Source of the DNA: Cerasicoccus frondis
Lineage (GTDB): Bacteria > Verrucomicrobiota > Verrucomicrobiia > Opitutales > Cerasicoccaceae
Assembly: GCA_031296915.1 (NCBI GenBank)
Contig: JAVDPC010000011.1
Location: 1-64,000, forward strand
Direction of reading: 5' to 3'
DNA length: 64,000 nt
Positions 1 through 7,978 of the stretch are shown one piece after another; the stretch's first letter is position 1; every line of letters begins with the position of its first letter. The notes beneath the pieces are model-generated. The model saw only the letters and a program-made list of their open reading frames with translations. It was not told where the DNA came from and did not search any database. The translations under genes and the position numbers were made by a program.

Positions 1-485
1 ACGTCGCGGACCTTGTCCACAAAGTTGGGGTCGGTGGAGAGTTGGAAGCTCTCGGTTTTGTGCGGGGCCAGACCGAAGGCTTTCCAGATGCGTGCAATGC
101 TCTCGTGCGAGAGTCCGCATCGCTTGGCCATCGAACGGGTGCTCCAGTGCGTGGCATCCTCGGGCTTCTCCTCCAAAGTCGCCGTAACAACCTCCTGAAC
201 CTTTTCATCGCTGATTGTCCGGGGCGCGCCACTGCGAGGAAGCTCACTGATGCCCTGCAATCCTTCAGCAACAAAACGTTTGCGCCAGGAGCTCACCGTG
301 TGAGCGCACACGCCCACTTCCTCGGCGATGGTCTTGTTGTTAAGCCCCTCATGCATCCGCATCAGCGCACGAGCACGACGCGATTCGCCCTGAGGTAGAT
401 TACGGCGACGAAGAAGGGGTTGAAGATACCCAAGCTCATCGCTGTTTAGCTCAATCTTTGCTACATTGCGTCCACGTGTTTCCAT
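1..485 (-). CDS. IS630-family transposase, N-terminal part (cut by window edge)
   Basis: On the minus strand an uninterrupted frame starts at ATG 485 (an in-frame ATG also lies at 497) and leaves the window at base 1, about 161 codons. It carries a first helix-turn-helix (LNNKTIAEEVGVCAHTVSSW), a linker GLQGISELPRSGAPR and a second HTH region (STRSMAKRCGLSHESIARIW). This is the paired N-terminal HTH layout of IS630/Tc1-mariner transposases. The DDE catalytic domain lies beyond the edge, so intactness is unknown. The TA at 556-557 followed, reading inward, by GTGTGGTGTCAGCG could be the element's outer end, since IS630 targets TA. That boundary is inferred. Confidence 0.85.
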   Translation of the reverse strand, partial: METRGRNVAKIELNSDELGYLQPLLRRRNLPQGESRRARALMRMHEGLNNKTIAEEVGVCAHTVSSWRKRFVAEGLQGISELPRSGAPRTISDEKVQEVVTATLEEKPEDATHWSTRSMAKRCGLSHESIARIWKAFGLAPHKTESFQLSTDPNFVDKVRD

Positions 486-559
486 GCAAAAGAGCATGAA
501 TGGGCTCTCCGAAAAAGTACAGCTTATTTTGAGATAAACTTCGCTGACACCACACTAGG

Positions 560-591
560 AACAGCCTTCCGGCCTCTGCTGGAGGGCTGTT
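560..591. repeat. 11-bp stem hairpin next to the IS630 end
   Basis: AACAGCCTTCC (560-570) pairs with GGAGGGCTGTT (581-591) with one G-T wobble and a 10-base loop. It lies immediately outside the inferred IS630 boundary, so it may belong to the pre-existing intergenic element at 609-758 or be a remnant terminator. No T-run follows on either side. Confidence 0.5.
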
Positions 592-608
592 GTGATTTGG
601 GTGAGAGG

Positions 609-758
609 AAAAAGGAAAAAGATTAAAGGAAAAAGTGGCTTCGGGGACTGTTGTCCCTTTGCGCTTTAAGCGTCGCGAATCAACTGAAGCATAGCGCCAG
701 AGGCTGGCGCAGTTCATAGTCCCATCAGAAACCTTTTCCTTTAATCTTTTTCCTTTTT
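609..758. repeat. Inverted-repeat element with purine-rich 25-bp arms
   Basis: Bases 609-633 and 734-758 are perfect 25-bp inverted copies built of A/G-rich heptamer-like blocks (GGAAAAA, GATTAAA, GGAAAA). The 100 bp between them holds two clean hairpins: GGGAC-TGTT-GTCCC (644-657) and GCGCCAG-AGG-CTGGCGC (694-710). No credible gene is inside. The arms point inward like those of the GxxExxY unit at 30535-30973, which suggests a gene-less relative. That link is inferred from architecture, not sequence identity. Confidence 0.6.
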
Positions 759-1179
759 ACTGCTCTCCATTAATAGAGAGCACAATCCGTCGCGAGTGCG
801 GCATGTCGCGGTGCTCCCAGAGGAAGACGCCCTGCCAGGTTCCCAGACAGAGGCGCCCATTGACAAAGGGAATGACTTCTGAGGTGCGCGTGAGCGCCAT
901 TTTGATGTGGCTCGTCATGTCATCCGGCCCCTCCAACGTGTGTGTGTAGTTGGGGTCGTCATCCGGAACGAGTTTGTTCATGAAGTAGTGCAGGTCAGCG
1001 CGCGCTGAAGGGTCGGCATTTTCCATGATGACCAGACTGCAACTCGTGTGCTGGCAAAACACCGTCACCGTGCCCGCCTGTAGACCAGACTCACGTAAAG
1101 CGGCAGCAATTTCACTGGTAAATTCGTAAGTGCGCTGCCCACTCGTCCGCAGTGTGATCGTCTGGGTAAAATTAGGCAT
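757..1179 (-). CDS. yjbQ: YjbQ-family protein (UPF0047, secondary thiamine-phosphate synthase type)
   Basis: 140 residues, the usual length of the small single-domain YjbQ/UPF0047 family. Visible signatures are QHTSCSLVIMENADP (about residues 43-57), the acidic stretch LVPDDDPNYTH, and the C-terminal block LCLGTWQGVFLWEHRD. ATG 1179 was chosen over upstream in-frame starts because it lies 11 bases past the stop of the SDR gene and matches the family N-terminus. The family has weak thiamine-phosphate synthase activity in vitro, but its physiological role is unclear. It probably shares a transcript with the upstream SDR gene. Confidence 0.88.
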   Translation of the reverse strand: MPNFTQTITLRTSGQRTYEFTSEIAAALRESGLQAGTVTVFCQHTSCSLVIMENADPSARADLHYFMNKLVPDDDPNYTHTLEGPDDMTSHIKMALTRTSEVIPFVNGRLCLGTWQGVFLWEHRDMPHSRRIVLSINGEQ

Positions 1180-1190
1180 TCTGCACGGAA

Positions 1191-2000
1191 TTACCCATCT
1201 GGATTGCGAATTTTGCGCATTAATTTGCCCGCTTCGTTCGTCAGGAAAGTTCGAGGCAGGTGTTGGGAGAAAAAGCACATCAATTTGTTCATAAACCCGG
1301 CGATGACGTGCTTCTTTTGCTTCGCAATGGCCTCAAGGCACGTATCAACAACGAGTTGAGTACTCGTCATGCCCGGAGGATTGTCGCCAAAGCCCGCAGC
1401 CTTGAAGAAATTAGTCTCCGTCGGTCCCGGACAAACGACAATCGTATTTACCTTAGTGTCCTTGAGGTCATTACCCAATGCTTGGCTCCAATTGAAAACA
1501 AATGTCTTCGTCGCGCCATAAACGGAGAGCACCGGCGTGGGCTGAAAAGCCGCCGTCGAAGCAATGGTCAGCACCGTGCCTCCGCGCTCCAAAAGCTGCG
1601 GCAGGAGAATCTGCGTCAGGTGCACAACCGCGCGGACATTGAGGTCGATGACCATCAATTGCTTGTCCATCGGGATATCCTGCGAAAGGCCATAAGCGCC
1701 TACCCCGCTGTTATTTACGAGCAGCACCTGGCCGGCGCCACCGTTGAGCTTCAGCCAGTCGATGACCTTCCCGCCCACGTCCGCCACTTGCGACGGCTGA
1801 GCCAGATCACCCGCGATGTGCGTGAGCATGCCGGCCGGTAAATTATTTTTAGGTTCCGAGCGAGAAATGTTGCATATCTTCGCGGACGGGTTTAATTTTG
1901 CGATCGCATCAATGAGACCGCTGCCAATACCAGAAGAACCGCCCGTCACAATGACGGCGGTATATTTTTGTACGGCACGGGATAAGCTATCGTTGTTCAT
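1191..2000 (-). CDS. Short-chain dehydrogenase/reductase (SDR)
   Basis: 269 residues with a Rossmann fold. The cofactor loop TGGSSGIG is at residues 19-26, NNSG replaces the usual NNAG, and the catalytic pair is in YGATK (about residue 160) with the Ser in TIASTAAF before it. These are classical-SDR features. The TGxxxGIG spacing and the R in the SRSEPK segment after the second strand suggest NADP(H). Substrate cannot be read from the sequence. It lies just upstream of yjbQ on the same strand. Confidence 0.85.
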   Translation of the reverse strand: MNNDSLSRAVQKYTAVIVTGGSSGIGSGLIDAIAKLNPSAKICNISRSEPKNNLPAGMLTHIAGDLAQPSQVADVGGKVIDWLKLNGGAGQVLLVNNSGVGAYGLSQDIPMDKQLMVIDLNVRAVVHLTQILLPQLLERGGTVLTIASTAAFQPTPVLSVYGATKTFVFNWSQALGNDLKDTKVNTIVVCPGPTETNFFKAAGFGDNPPGMTSTQLVVDTCLEAIAKQKKHVIAGFMNKLMCFFSQHLPRTFLTNEAGKLMRKIRNPDG

Positions 2001-2117
2001 GCATGGAACCTTGCGTTCTGGGCCTAGTCTTAATGTGAAGACGCAGCCTGATTGCGTGAAGGAAAATAAATGAGTGCTCCTTTACTGGAGCGAAAAACAC
2101 AGAACCACAAACGGAAA

Positions 2118-2492
2118 ATGCCAATGAATACCAAAGAAGTCATCATAAGCGGCGTTCACCTCGATCTCACGGACTCGCTCAAGCGGGTTGTGCGTGAAAA
2201 GGCTGAGAAACTCTTTAACCACGAAGAGCGCATTATTCGACTTCGCGTGGAGCTCGAGACCAACGGTCACAAGGGCAACCAGGATGAATTCATTGCGAAA
2301 GGACATATCGAAATTAACGGCCCACCAATGGTCGTTAGCGATTCCAGCGACGATCTCTACAAATCGATCGACGGGATGATCAATAAACTCGACCGTAAAC
2401 TGCGCCGCCGCGCCCGCCTCATGAAGGTAAAGCGTAAGAACAAGCACAGCGTCGACATCCCTGCAGAACTTCCCAAGATGGAAGTCGCCTGA
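2118..2492 (+). CDS. hpf: Ribosome hibernation-promoting factor / RaiA, short form
   Basis: 124 residues if translation starts at ATG 2118 (MPMNTKEVII); ATG 2124 is equally possible. The fold is the single HPF domain: VIISGVHLDLTDSLKRVVREKAEKL, then a beta hairpin and a basic C-terminal helix (DRKLRRRARLMKVKRKNKH) that contacts rRNA. The long-HPF dimerisation domain is missing, so this is the short type. It is expected to bind the 30S decoding region in stationary phase. A hairpin terminator follows at 2520-2553. Confidence 0.9.
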   Translation: MPMNTKEVIISGVHLDLTDSLKRVVREKAEKLFNHEERIIRLRVELETNGHKGNQDEFIAKGHIEINGPPMVVSDSSDDLYKSIDGMINKLDRKLRRRARLMKVKRKNKHSVDIPAELPKMEVA

Positions 2493-2519
2493 CCTACGCA
2501 ACTATTCGTACCACTTCCT

Positions 2520-2553
2520 GGCCCGTCGTTTTCTCGGCGGGCCTTTTGTTTTT
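2520..2553 (+). terminator. Rho-independent terminator after hpf
   Basis: GGCCCG (2520-2525) pairs with CGGGCC (2538-2543), followed by TTTTGTTTTT. It ends the hpf transcript before the convergent lptG-like gene. Confidence 0.75.
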
Positions 2554-2613
2554 GGAGACGGTGCGGGCCTTCAAGCCGCATTTGGTATGATGGGCAAATT
2601 TCCCAGACACCCG

Positions 2614-3717
2614 CTAAACCACTTTGCGGAAATAATAGCCGGAGAGCATCAGCATTAGCCCAAACGGCAACCAAACCGCCACTTCCAAGGGAATGACGCC
2701 CCGTGAACCCAACAAGCGGAAGATTTCCTCCAGTGCGAAAAACAAAGCAAAAAAGCCCAACGCTTTCGCCACGCCCACCACGGGATTGACCCGCACGCCA
2801 GCTACCGCGAATGGCACCGCAATGCCCACCATCACCAAGCACACCAGCGGTTGAGACAGGATACGCTGTTGCCTCAGCTCATACATAGGCAACTTGGGGT
2901 TGTCCGAGCTGGATAACGCCAGAAGCTTTTGGATTTCGGGCAACGACAAGTTATCCGGCTCATCATTGAGCGCCTGCATGAGCCAGGGGTCTTCGGTCAG
3001 CTCCGGATAAGCCTTTTCCTCGAAACCCAGTGAGCGGTAGGATTCGCCCGTCTCCGGGTCGAACAACATTTCACGCCCGTTGACGAAAACCCAGTGCCCC
3101 GCTACTTCATCAAAGTAGGCTTCATCGCCAATCAGGCGGCGAACCTCCCTGCCCTGGTCATCTCTTTCGTAAACATTCACGCCAAAGCCGTCGTAAGTAA
3201 ACTCGCTAAACGCATTCATATACCAAATGCGATTTTCCGAGCGATTGTCGAACGACATGAGCGCGACCATGCCGACTCGTTTAGAATCACGGATGGAGGC
3301 CTCGTGCTGCATCTGCCAGTTGTTGCGTAGCAGGCGGCTCTGCTCGATCGAATCCGGCACCACCTTCGCGTTGAGCGCAAACAACAATACCGTTAGCAGT
3401 GCGCCGGCGATCCACAGAGAACGCGTGATCGTAAACAAATGCAGCCCACTGGCTCGCATGGCGGTGATCTCGTTATTCCGGTGCAAATTGCCCAGCGTGA
3501 ACAGAATCGAGATTAACAGCGCAATGGGGAGAATCAGCGGCATGAAACTTGGCGTGAGATACAGGTAATATTTCGCCATGTCCATCGCGGTCGCCCCCCA
3601 CCCGATGTAGTCCTGCATGTCGTCCTGCACATCCTCCAGCAGCAATACGCCCACCATCGCCGCCAGGGCCATGATGAACGCCTTTAACCACTCGAAGAAT
3701 ACATACCGGTCAAGCAT
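2614..3717 (-). CDS. lptG: LptF/LptG-family permease (YjgP/YjgQ)
   Basis: 367 residues from ATG 3717, which has GAAGG 8 bases upstream; an in-frame GTG at 3732 adds five residues. Three N-terminal membrane segments (residues about 10-120), a large periplasmic beta-jellyroll-like part and three C-terminal membrane segments give the 6-TM LptF/G layout. NEITAMRASGL (about residue 90) is the conserved coupling-helix region that contacts the LptB ATPase. Role: extraction of lipopolysaccharide from the inner membrane. No lptF, lptA or lptB is adjacent, and F versus G cannot be settled with certainty. Confidence 0.88.
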   Translation of the reverse strand: MLDRYVFFEWLKAFIMALAAMVGVLLLEDVQDDMQDYIGWGATAMDMAKYYLYLTPSFMPLILPIALLISILFTLGNLHRNNEITAMRASGLHLFTITRSLWIAGALLTVLLFALNAKVVPDSIEQSRLLRNNWQMQHEASIRDSKRVGMVALMSFDNRSENRIWYMNAFSEFTYDGFGVNVYERDDQGREVRRLIGDEAYFDEVAGHWVFVNGREMLFDPETGESYRSLGFEEKAYPELTEDPWLMQALNDEPDNLSLPEIQKLLALSSSDNPKLPMYELRQQRILSQPLVCLVMVGIAVPFAVAGVRVNPVVGVAKALGFFALFFALEEIFRLLGSRGVIPLEVAVWLPFGLMLMLSGYYFRKVV

Positions 3718-3809
3718 CCGCCAAACCTTCACACTCCCCTCTCATTTCGCAATCCCTAAACGAGCGGCAGCCCGCCTCCCCAACCTCGCCTATCGCATTA
3801 CGCCTGTTA

Positions 3810-3846
3810 ATAGGCAATGCCTATCAATCGAATACTTACGATATAT
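3810..3846 (+). promoter_or_regulatory. OxyR-like operator upstream of catalase
   Basis: Four tetranucleotides are spaced by exactly 7 bases: ATAG (3810-3813), CTAT (3821-3824), ATAC (3832-3835) and ATAT (3843-3846). The OxyR tetramer consensus is ATAG-N7-CTAT-N7-ATAG-N7-CTAT, so the first two are perfect and the last two match 3 of 4. The site sits about 100 bases before the catalase start and next to the proposed -35. No oxyR gene is adjacent. Confidence 0.6.
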
Positions 3847-3875
3847 TGGCCCAATCGCAGAAACTATGTGATAAT
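3846..3875 (+). promoter_or_regulatory. Candidate katA promoter
   Basis: TTGGCC (3846-3851) and GATAAT (3870-3875) are separated by 18 bases, and TG at 3867-3868 forms an extended -10. The preceding OxyR-like site abuts the -35, as expected for an activator contacting RNA polymerase. Confidence 0.45.
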
Positions 3876-3940
3876 CGCTCATATCTCAGGGGCAGCTGCC
3901 GCGCTCCTGCTTGGTTTAACTAACAATATAAGGCAATCCT

Positions 3941-5431
3941 ATGAAGCGCATGACCACCTCCGCCGGAAACCCCATTTCCGACAACCAGAATTCACTTTCC
4001 GCCGGGCCTCGCGGTCCCTTGCTGATGCAAGACTACCAGCTCATTGAAAAGCTCGCCCATCAGAACCGCGAACGCATCCCCGAACGCGTCGTGCACGCCA
4101 AGGGTTGGGGCGCACATGGCACATTCACCGTCACCAACGACATCACACAATACACCTGCGCGAGCATTTTCTCCAAGGTTGGTAAGAGCACGGAAATGAT
4201 TTCCCGCTTCTCGACCGTCGCGGGCGAACTGGGCGCTGCCGATGCCGAACGCGACGTGCGGGGCTTCGCCCTCAAATTCTACACCGACGAGGGTAACTGG
4301 GACTTGGTCGGCAACAATACGCCAGTCTTCTTCGTCCGCGATCCCTATAAGTTCCCAGACTTCATTCACACGCAAAAGCGCCATCCAAAGACTAACTTGC
4401 GCTCAGCCACCGCTATGTGGGACTTCTGGTCGTTGTCTCCAGAAAGTCTGCATCAGGTAACCATCCTCATGAGTGACCGCGGCATCCCGACCGACCCGAT
4501 GCACATGAACGGCTACGGCTCTCACACCTATTCCTTCTGGAACAAGGACGGCGAACGCTTTTGGGTAAAATTCCACTTCAAGACCCGCCAGGGCCACAAG
4601 CACTACACCAACGAGCAAGCAGAAAAGATCATCGGCTCTACCCGTGAAAGCTACCAGGAAGCACTCTTTGGCGCCATTGAAGACGGAAACTTTCCGCAGT
4701 GGGACGTCTACGTGCAAGTCATGCCGGAAGCCGAGGCTGAAACGACGCCATACAATCCGTTTGATTTGACCAAGGTCTGGCCTCACGGCGACTACCCATT
4801 GATCGAAGTCGGCGTACTGGAGCTCAACCGCAATGCGCAAAACTACTTCACGGAAATTGAAATGGCCGCGTATTCGCCGTCAAATATCGTCCCTGGCATC
4901 AGCTTTTCACCAGATAAAATGCTGCAAGCCCGCGTTTTCTCTTACGCCGACGCACACCGTTACCGCTTAGGCACGCACTACGAGATGTTGCCAGTCAACC
5001 AACCCAAATCCGCAGTGAACCATTACCACAAGGACGGCTCGATGCGCTTCTTTGACAACTTCAACGAAAATCCGGACGCCTACTATGAGCCCAACACCAT
5101 GAATGGTCCGCAACAAGACCCATCGGTCGCCGAACCCCCATTGCGCATCAGCGGCGATGCCGATCGCTACAACCACCGTGAAGGCAACGACGACTACACG
5201 CAGCCGGGCAACCTCTTCCGAATGTTCGACGAAGGCCAACGTCAGCGCCTATTTGAAAACATAGCTGGCGCGATGGCGGGCGTCCCCGAAGAGATTGTGC
5301 AACGCCAATTGGTTCACTTCCACCGCGCAGATCCCGCCTACGCAGCAGGCGTCGCCAAGGCATTAGGAGTGGAAAACAAGGCGACCAGCATCAGCACAGA
5401 GCCGAGTCTCGAACCATCTACATCCAAATGA
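3941..5431 (+). CDS. katA: Monofunctional haem catalase
   Basis: 496 residues, a small-subunit (clade 3-like) catalase that dismutates H2O2. Catalytic His is in [13 protein letters not shown] (His52), distal Asn in [12 protein letters not shown] (Asn125/126), and the proximal haem-ligand Tyr is in [14 protein letters not shown] (Tyr335). [15 protein letters not shown] and [15 protein letters not shown] are the other family blocks. There is no signal peptide, so it is cytoplasmic. It overlaps the following ankyrin gene by 4 bases (ATGA), so the two are translationally coupled. An OxyR-like site lies upstream. Confidence 0.97.
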   Translation: MKRMTTSAGNPISDNQNSLSAGPRGPLLMQDYQLIEKLAHQNRERIPERVVHAKGWGAHGTFTVTNDITQYTCASIFSKVGKSTEMISRFSTVAGELGAADAERDVRGFALKFYTDEGNWDLVGNNTPVFFVRDPYKFPDFIHTQKRHPKTNLRSATAMWDFWSLSPESLHQVTILMSDRGIPTDPMHMNGYGSHTYSFWNKDGERFWVKFHFKTRQGHKHYTNEQAEKIIGSTRESYQEALFGAIEDGNFPQWDVYVQVMPEAEAETTPYNPFDLTKVWPHGDYPLIEVGVLELNRNAQNYFTEIEMAAYSPSNIVPGISFSPDKMLQARVFSYADAHRYRLGTHYEMLPVNQPKSAVNHYHKDGSMRFFDNFNENPDAYYEPNTMNGPQQDPSVAEPPLRISGDADRYNHREGNDDYTQPGNLFRMFDEGQRQRLFENIAGAMAGVPEEIVQRQLVHFHRADPAYAAGVAKALGVENKATSISTEPSLEPSTSK

Positions 5432-5913
5432 ACGCCGTCCTAACCCCCACCGAAGAGGACCGCTACGTCGAGTTGCAAAAGCTCGCGCTCGACATGGCGC
5501 GCAAAGGCGAAACGGAGCAGCTGGCGTCGATGATCGACGCTGGGCTGCCGCCAAACCTTGCCGACGCCAAGGGGCAAAGCCTCCTCATGCTCGCCAGTTA
5601 CAACGGTAACCTTGAGACCACCTGCATGCTCCTCGACAAGGGCGCTGATGTAGATCGCCGCAACGACCGGGGCCAGACCCCGCTGGGCGGCGTCTGCTTC
5701 AAGGGCTACCTGGACCTCGTGCAGCTCCTGGTGGAGCGTGGCGCCGACATTCATGCGGACAACGGCGGCGGCATGACACCCATCCGCCTAGCCGCGATGT
5801 TTGGTCGGCAGAACGTGGTGACTTACCTCAAAGGCAAGGGCGCGCGCTTGTCAGCTTTAGGCAAACTTATGGGCTTACCGGCTTACATGGGTTCGCTGTT
5901 CAAAGGCAAATAA
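5428..5913 (+). CDS. Ankyrin-repeat protein coupled to catalase
   Basis: 161 residues, almost all ankyrin repeats: repeat bodies begin near [30 protein letters not shown] and [15 protein letters not shown], each followed by a G-N/Y-x-D/E helix turn. The start codon overlaps the katA stop. In Pseudomonas an ankyrin protein (AnkB) encoded next to a catalase is needed for full catalase activity and is OxyR-controlled. The same relationship is inferred here from synteny. No signal peptide or membrane segment is evident except a mildly hydrophobic C-terminus. Confidence 0.9.
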   Translation: MNAVLTPTEEDRYVELQKLALDMARKGETEQLASMIDAGLPPNLADAKGQSLLMLASYNGNLETTCMLLDKGADVDRRNDRGQTPLGGVCFKGYLDLVQLLVERGADIHADNGGGMTPIRLAAMFGRQNVVTYLKGKGARLSALGKLMGLPAYMGSLFKGK

Positions 5914-6006
5914 ACCGCACTTCTTTCATAGCAGCAGTAATCGACAGACTGCTTTATCTCCGGTCACCCCTGACCTGAAAACAGACCGCCACATATCTGC
6001 GGTCGG

Positions 6007-6033
6007 GCCCCCTCTGCCGGAGGGGGCTTTTTT
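6007..6033 (+). terminator. Rho-independent terminator of the katA-ankyrin operon
   Basis: GCCCCCTC (6007-6014) pairs perfectly with GAGGGGGC (6020-6027) around a 5-base loop and is followed by six T (6028-6033). Confidence 0.9.
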
Positions 6034-6096
6034 AGTCACAATTACTTTCCGCCATTGCGCAAAAGAGCAGTTCGGTTACACTTCCAATCAAAAAAG

Positions 6097-6969
6097 ATGA
6101 AAGACACCGATCCCCCAACTTCTTGGCCCCCTAGGGCATACAAAAATCTCGACTTCCTCAATAGCTCACAGGCGCGTCATATACGCATTCTCTGCGAACT
6201 GGCGGAACCCAAGAAACGCCTGCACGAAATGGGCATCTACAACACCATTGCCTTTTTCGGCTCCGCCCGCACCCCAGACAGCACCACCGCGCGCGAACGG
6301 CTGGAAGTAGCCCAAAAAGAAGCTGCTGAAGGCAAGCCCGACGACGAAGCCCTCGCCCAACGCCTGCGCGTCGCCCAACGCCAAATGCGCGCCTCCAAAT
6401 ACCACGACAAGGCCATGGAACTCGCGCGCCAGCTCGCGGAGTGGTCCAAGAATATTGCAGATCGCAAGCGCCGCTTTTACATCTGCACTGGCGGCGGCGC
6501 TGGCATGATGGAGGCCGCCAACCACGGAGCTTATCAGGCAGATATGCCGTCGCTGGGCTTGGGCATCAGCCTGCCCTTTGAGCAAGAGCTGAACCCCTAC
6601 ATCCCGCACGACCTCCAGTTTGAGTTTCACTACTTCATGATCCGCAAATACTGGTTCGCCTACCTGGCTAAGGCGATGGTGGCCACCCCCGGCGGATTCG
6701 GCACTATGGACGAGTTGTTCGAGATCATGACTCTGATCCAGACCCATAAAATCCACAAGCACATGCCAATCGTACTACTGGGCTCGGACTTCTGGAACGA
6801 CATCCTCAACTTTCCCGCCTTTCTGGACTGGGGCATGATCAGCGAGCAAGACCTCAATCTCTTCCGCATTATGGACGACGTTGACGAAGCCCGGGACTGG
6901 ATCATTGAGGAGCTCACCACCCATTACCTCAAACCCAAGTTACATGACCCTTACGCGCCTGGAGCCTAA
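6097..6969 (+). CDS. LOG-family Rossmann-fold protein (TIGR00730 type)
   Basis: 290 residues from ATG 6097; an in-frame TTG at 6055 would add 14 poorly conserved residues. The diagnostic motif PGGFGTMDE is at residues 198-206, preceded by TGGGAGMMEAANHGAY and NPYIPHDLQFEFHYFMIRKYW. The PGGxGTxxE loop binds nucleotide monophosphates and the family hydrolyses the N-glycosidic bond of (modified) nucleoside monophosphates. A helical insertion around residues 70-120 makes it longer than plant LOG. Physiological substrate is unknown. Confidence 0.87.
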   Translation: MKDTDPPTSWPPRAYKNLDFLNSSQARHIRILCELAEPKKRLHEMGIYNTIAFFGSARTPDSTTARERLEVAQKEAAEGKPDDEALAQRLRVAQRQMRASKYHDKAMELARQLAEWSKNIADRKRRFYICTGGGAGMMEAANHGAYQADMPSLGLGISLPFEQELNPYIPHDLQFEFHYFMIRKYWFAYLAKAMVATPGGFGTMDELFEIMTLIQTHKIHKHMPIVLLGSDFWNDILNFPAFLDWGMISEQDLNLFRIMDDVDEARDWIIEELTTHYLKPKLHDPYAPGA

Positions 6970-7032
6970 GCGCTCGCTCGCATGCTGCTTGGTTCGCAAG
7001 GTCACCCCCCAAGAATATCCCCCGCAGGAATT

Positions 7033-7857
7033 TCACGGCTGATCTGGATGATAGCTGGGGTTTTCCGTGAGCGCCGCCCGATTACTCCATAGCCTCATAT
7101 CGCTTAATTCCTCAATGGTCAGTGTCTGCACACTGCCATCAGTAAAGGCACAGACGGCCTTGCCATCATGCCGGGCGGCGACATTTCCAAATAGCGCCGG
7201 GCTAAGCTTTTCCGACCAGTCATAGCGATCCCATGTATACGGGGCGCGAATCAAGTGATACCCAAGGATGTCATCATCCAGGTCCATTTCTGGATTAGCC
7301 CCAATCCCTGCAGATGCAAAGGCGATGATGGGCTCTGTCGCTTGAAAATGCGAAGTCACTACTTCATCGATTTGATCTGCCAACATAGAACCATCTCCAT
7401 AGACCTCACCGCCAACAAAGAACATATTCATGCCTAAGGCGGGCCACAAGCTGACCATGTAATCATACAACCCGCCAGTAGAGGCATTGGCTTTGTCGAT
7501 GATCTGCTCTTGATTGCCATTGACGAAGATTGCTCCTTCAAATTCGTAATTCAAGTAAGGAGCCAAACGATACGGATAGCGGTGCGGCGCTTCCATAAAT
7601 GAGATTTTTCGGTCCCGGAAAGTGATCGATTTCTGCGTGCGGTCCAAACCAGGCATGTACTGACCATCATGGTCCACCGAATATAATTGATACGCAGCAC
7701 TCACGTTTTTCGCGGCCCCAATCTCATTAATCATTTTTGCACGCTTACTGACGTTCGTGTTAACCGCAAAAACGATGGCGCTCAGGATCCCGATGATCGC
7801 AACGGAAGCCAATAGCTCCAACAGCGTAAACCCATTCCGCGCCCTCTGACAGGACAT
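7033..7857 (-). CDS. Prepilin-like (pseudopilin) protein with H-X9-DG motif
   Basis: 274 residues from ATG 7857; an in-frame ATG at 7920 would place 21 more residues before the pilin leader. NGFTLLELLASVAIIGILSAI is a type IV prepilin cleavage/N-methylation segment with Glu at +5. After it come a helical spine and a globular domain ending in RHDGKAVCAFTDGSVQTL, where His is followed after nine residues by Asp-Gly: the H-X9-DG arrangement of the abundant Verrucomicrobia/Planctomycetes pseudopilin group. It faces a PEP-CTERM gene across a short divergent region. Function unknown; presumably cell-envelope. Confidence 0.8.
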   Translation of the reverse strand: MSCQRARNGFTLLELLASVAIIGILSAIVFAVNTNVSKRAKMINEIGAAKNVSAAYQLYSVDHDGQYMPGLDRTQKSITFRDRKISFMEAPHRYPYRLAPYLNYEFEGAIFVNGNQEQIIDKANASTGGLYDYMVSLWPALGMNMFFVGGEVYGDGSMLADQIDEVVTSHFQATEPIIAFASAGIGANPEMDLDDDILGYHLIRAPYTWDRYDWSEKLSPALFGNVAARHDGKAVCAFTDGSVQTLTIEELSDMRLWSNRAALTENPSYHPDQP

Positions 7858-7923
7858 AGAAATATGGTTAATATGTTCAGGCCTTGATGGTACTATAAAA
7901 ATATTACTTAAGTATTTCATTCA

Positions 7924-7967
7924 ATATTGACACCCATTCTCATTATATCGAAACTGGGTGTCAATAT
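7924..7967. promoter_or_regulatory. 13-bp perfect inverted repeat in a divergent promoter region
   Basis: ATATTGACACCCA (7924-7936) is repeated inverted at 7955-7967 with 18 bases between. Each arm contains TTGACA, a perfect -35 hexamer, one on each strand. The site lies between the pseudopilin gene (minus) and the PEP-CTERM gene (plus, ATG 7979). It may be an operator, overlapping divergent promoters, or both. Confidence 0.5.
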
Positions 7968-7978
7968 CATTAAAAACG

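Noticed and set aside
451..717. 88-codon minus-strand frame
   Set aside because: It spans the IS630 start and the hairpin element in a different frame from the transposase; no conserved features.
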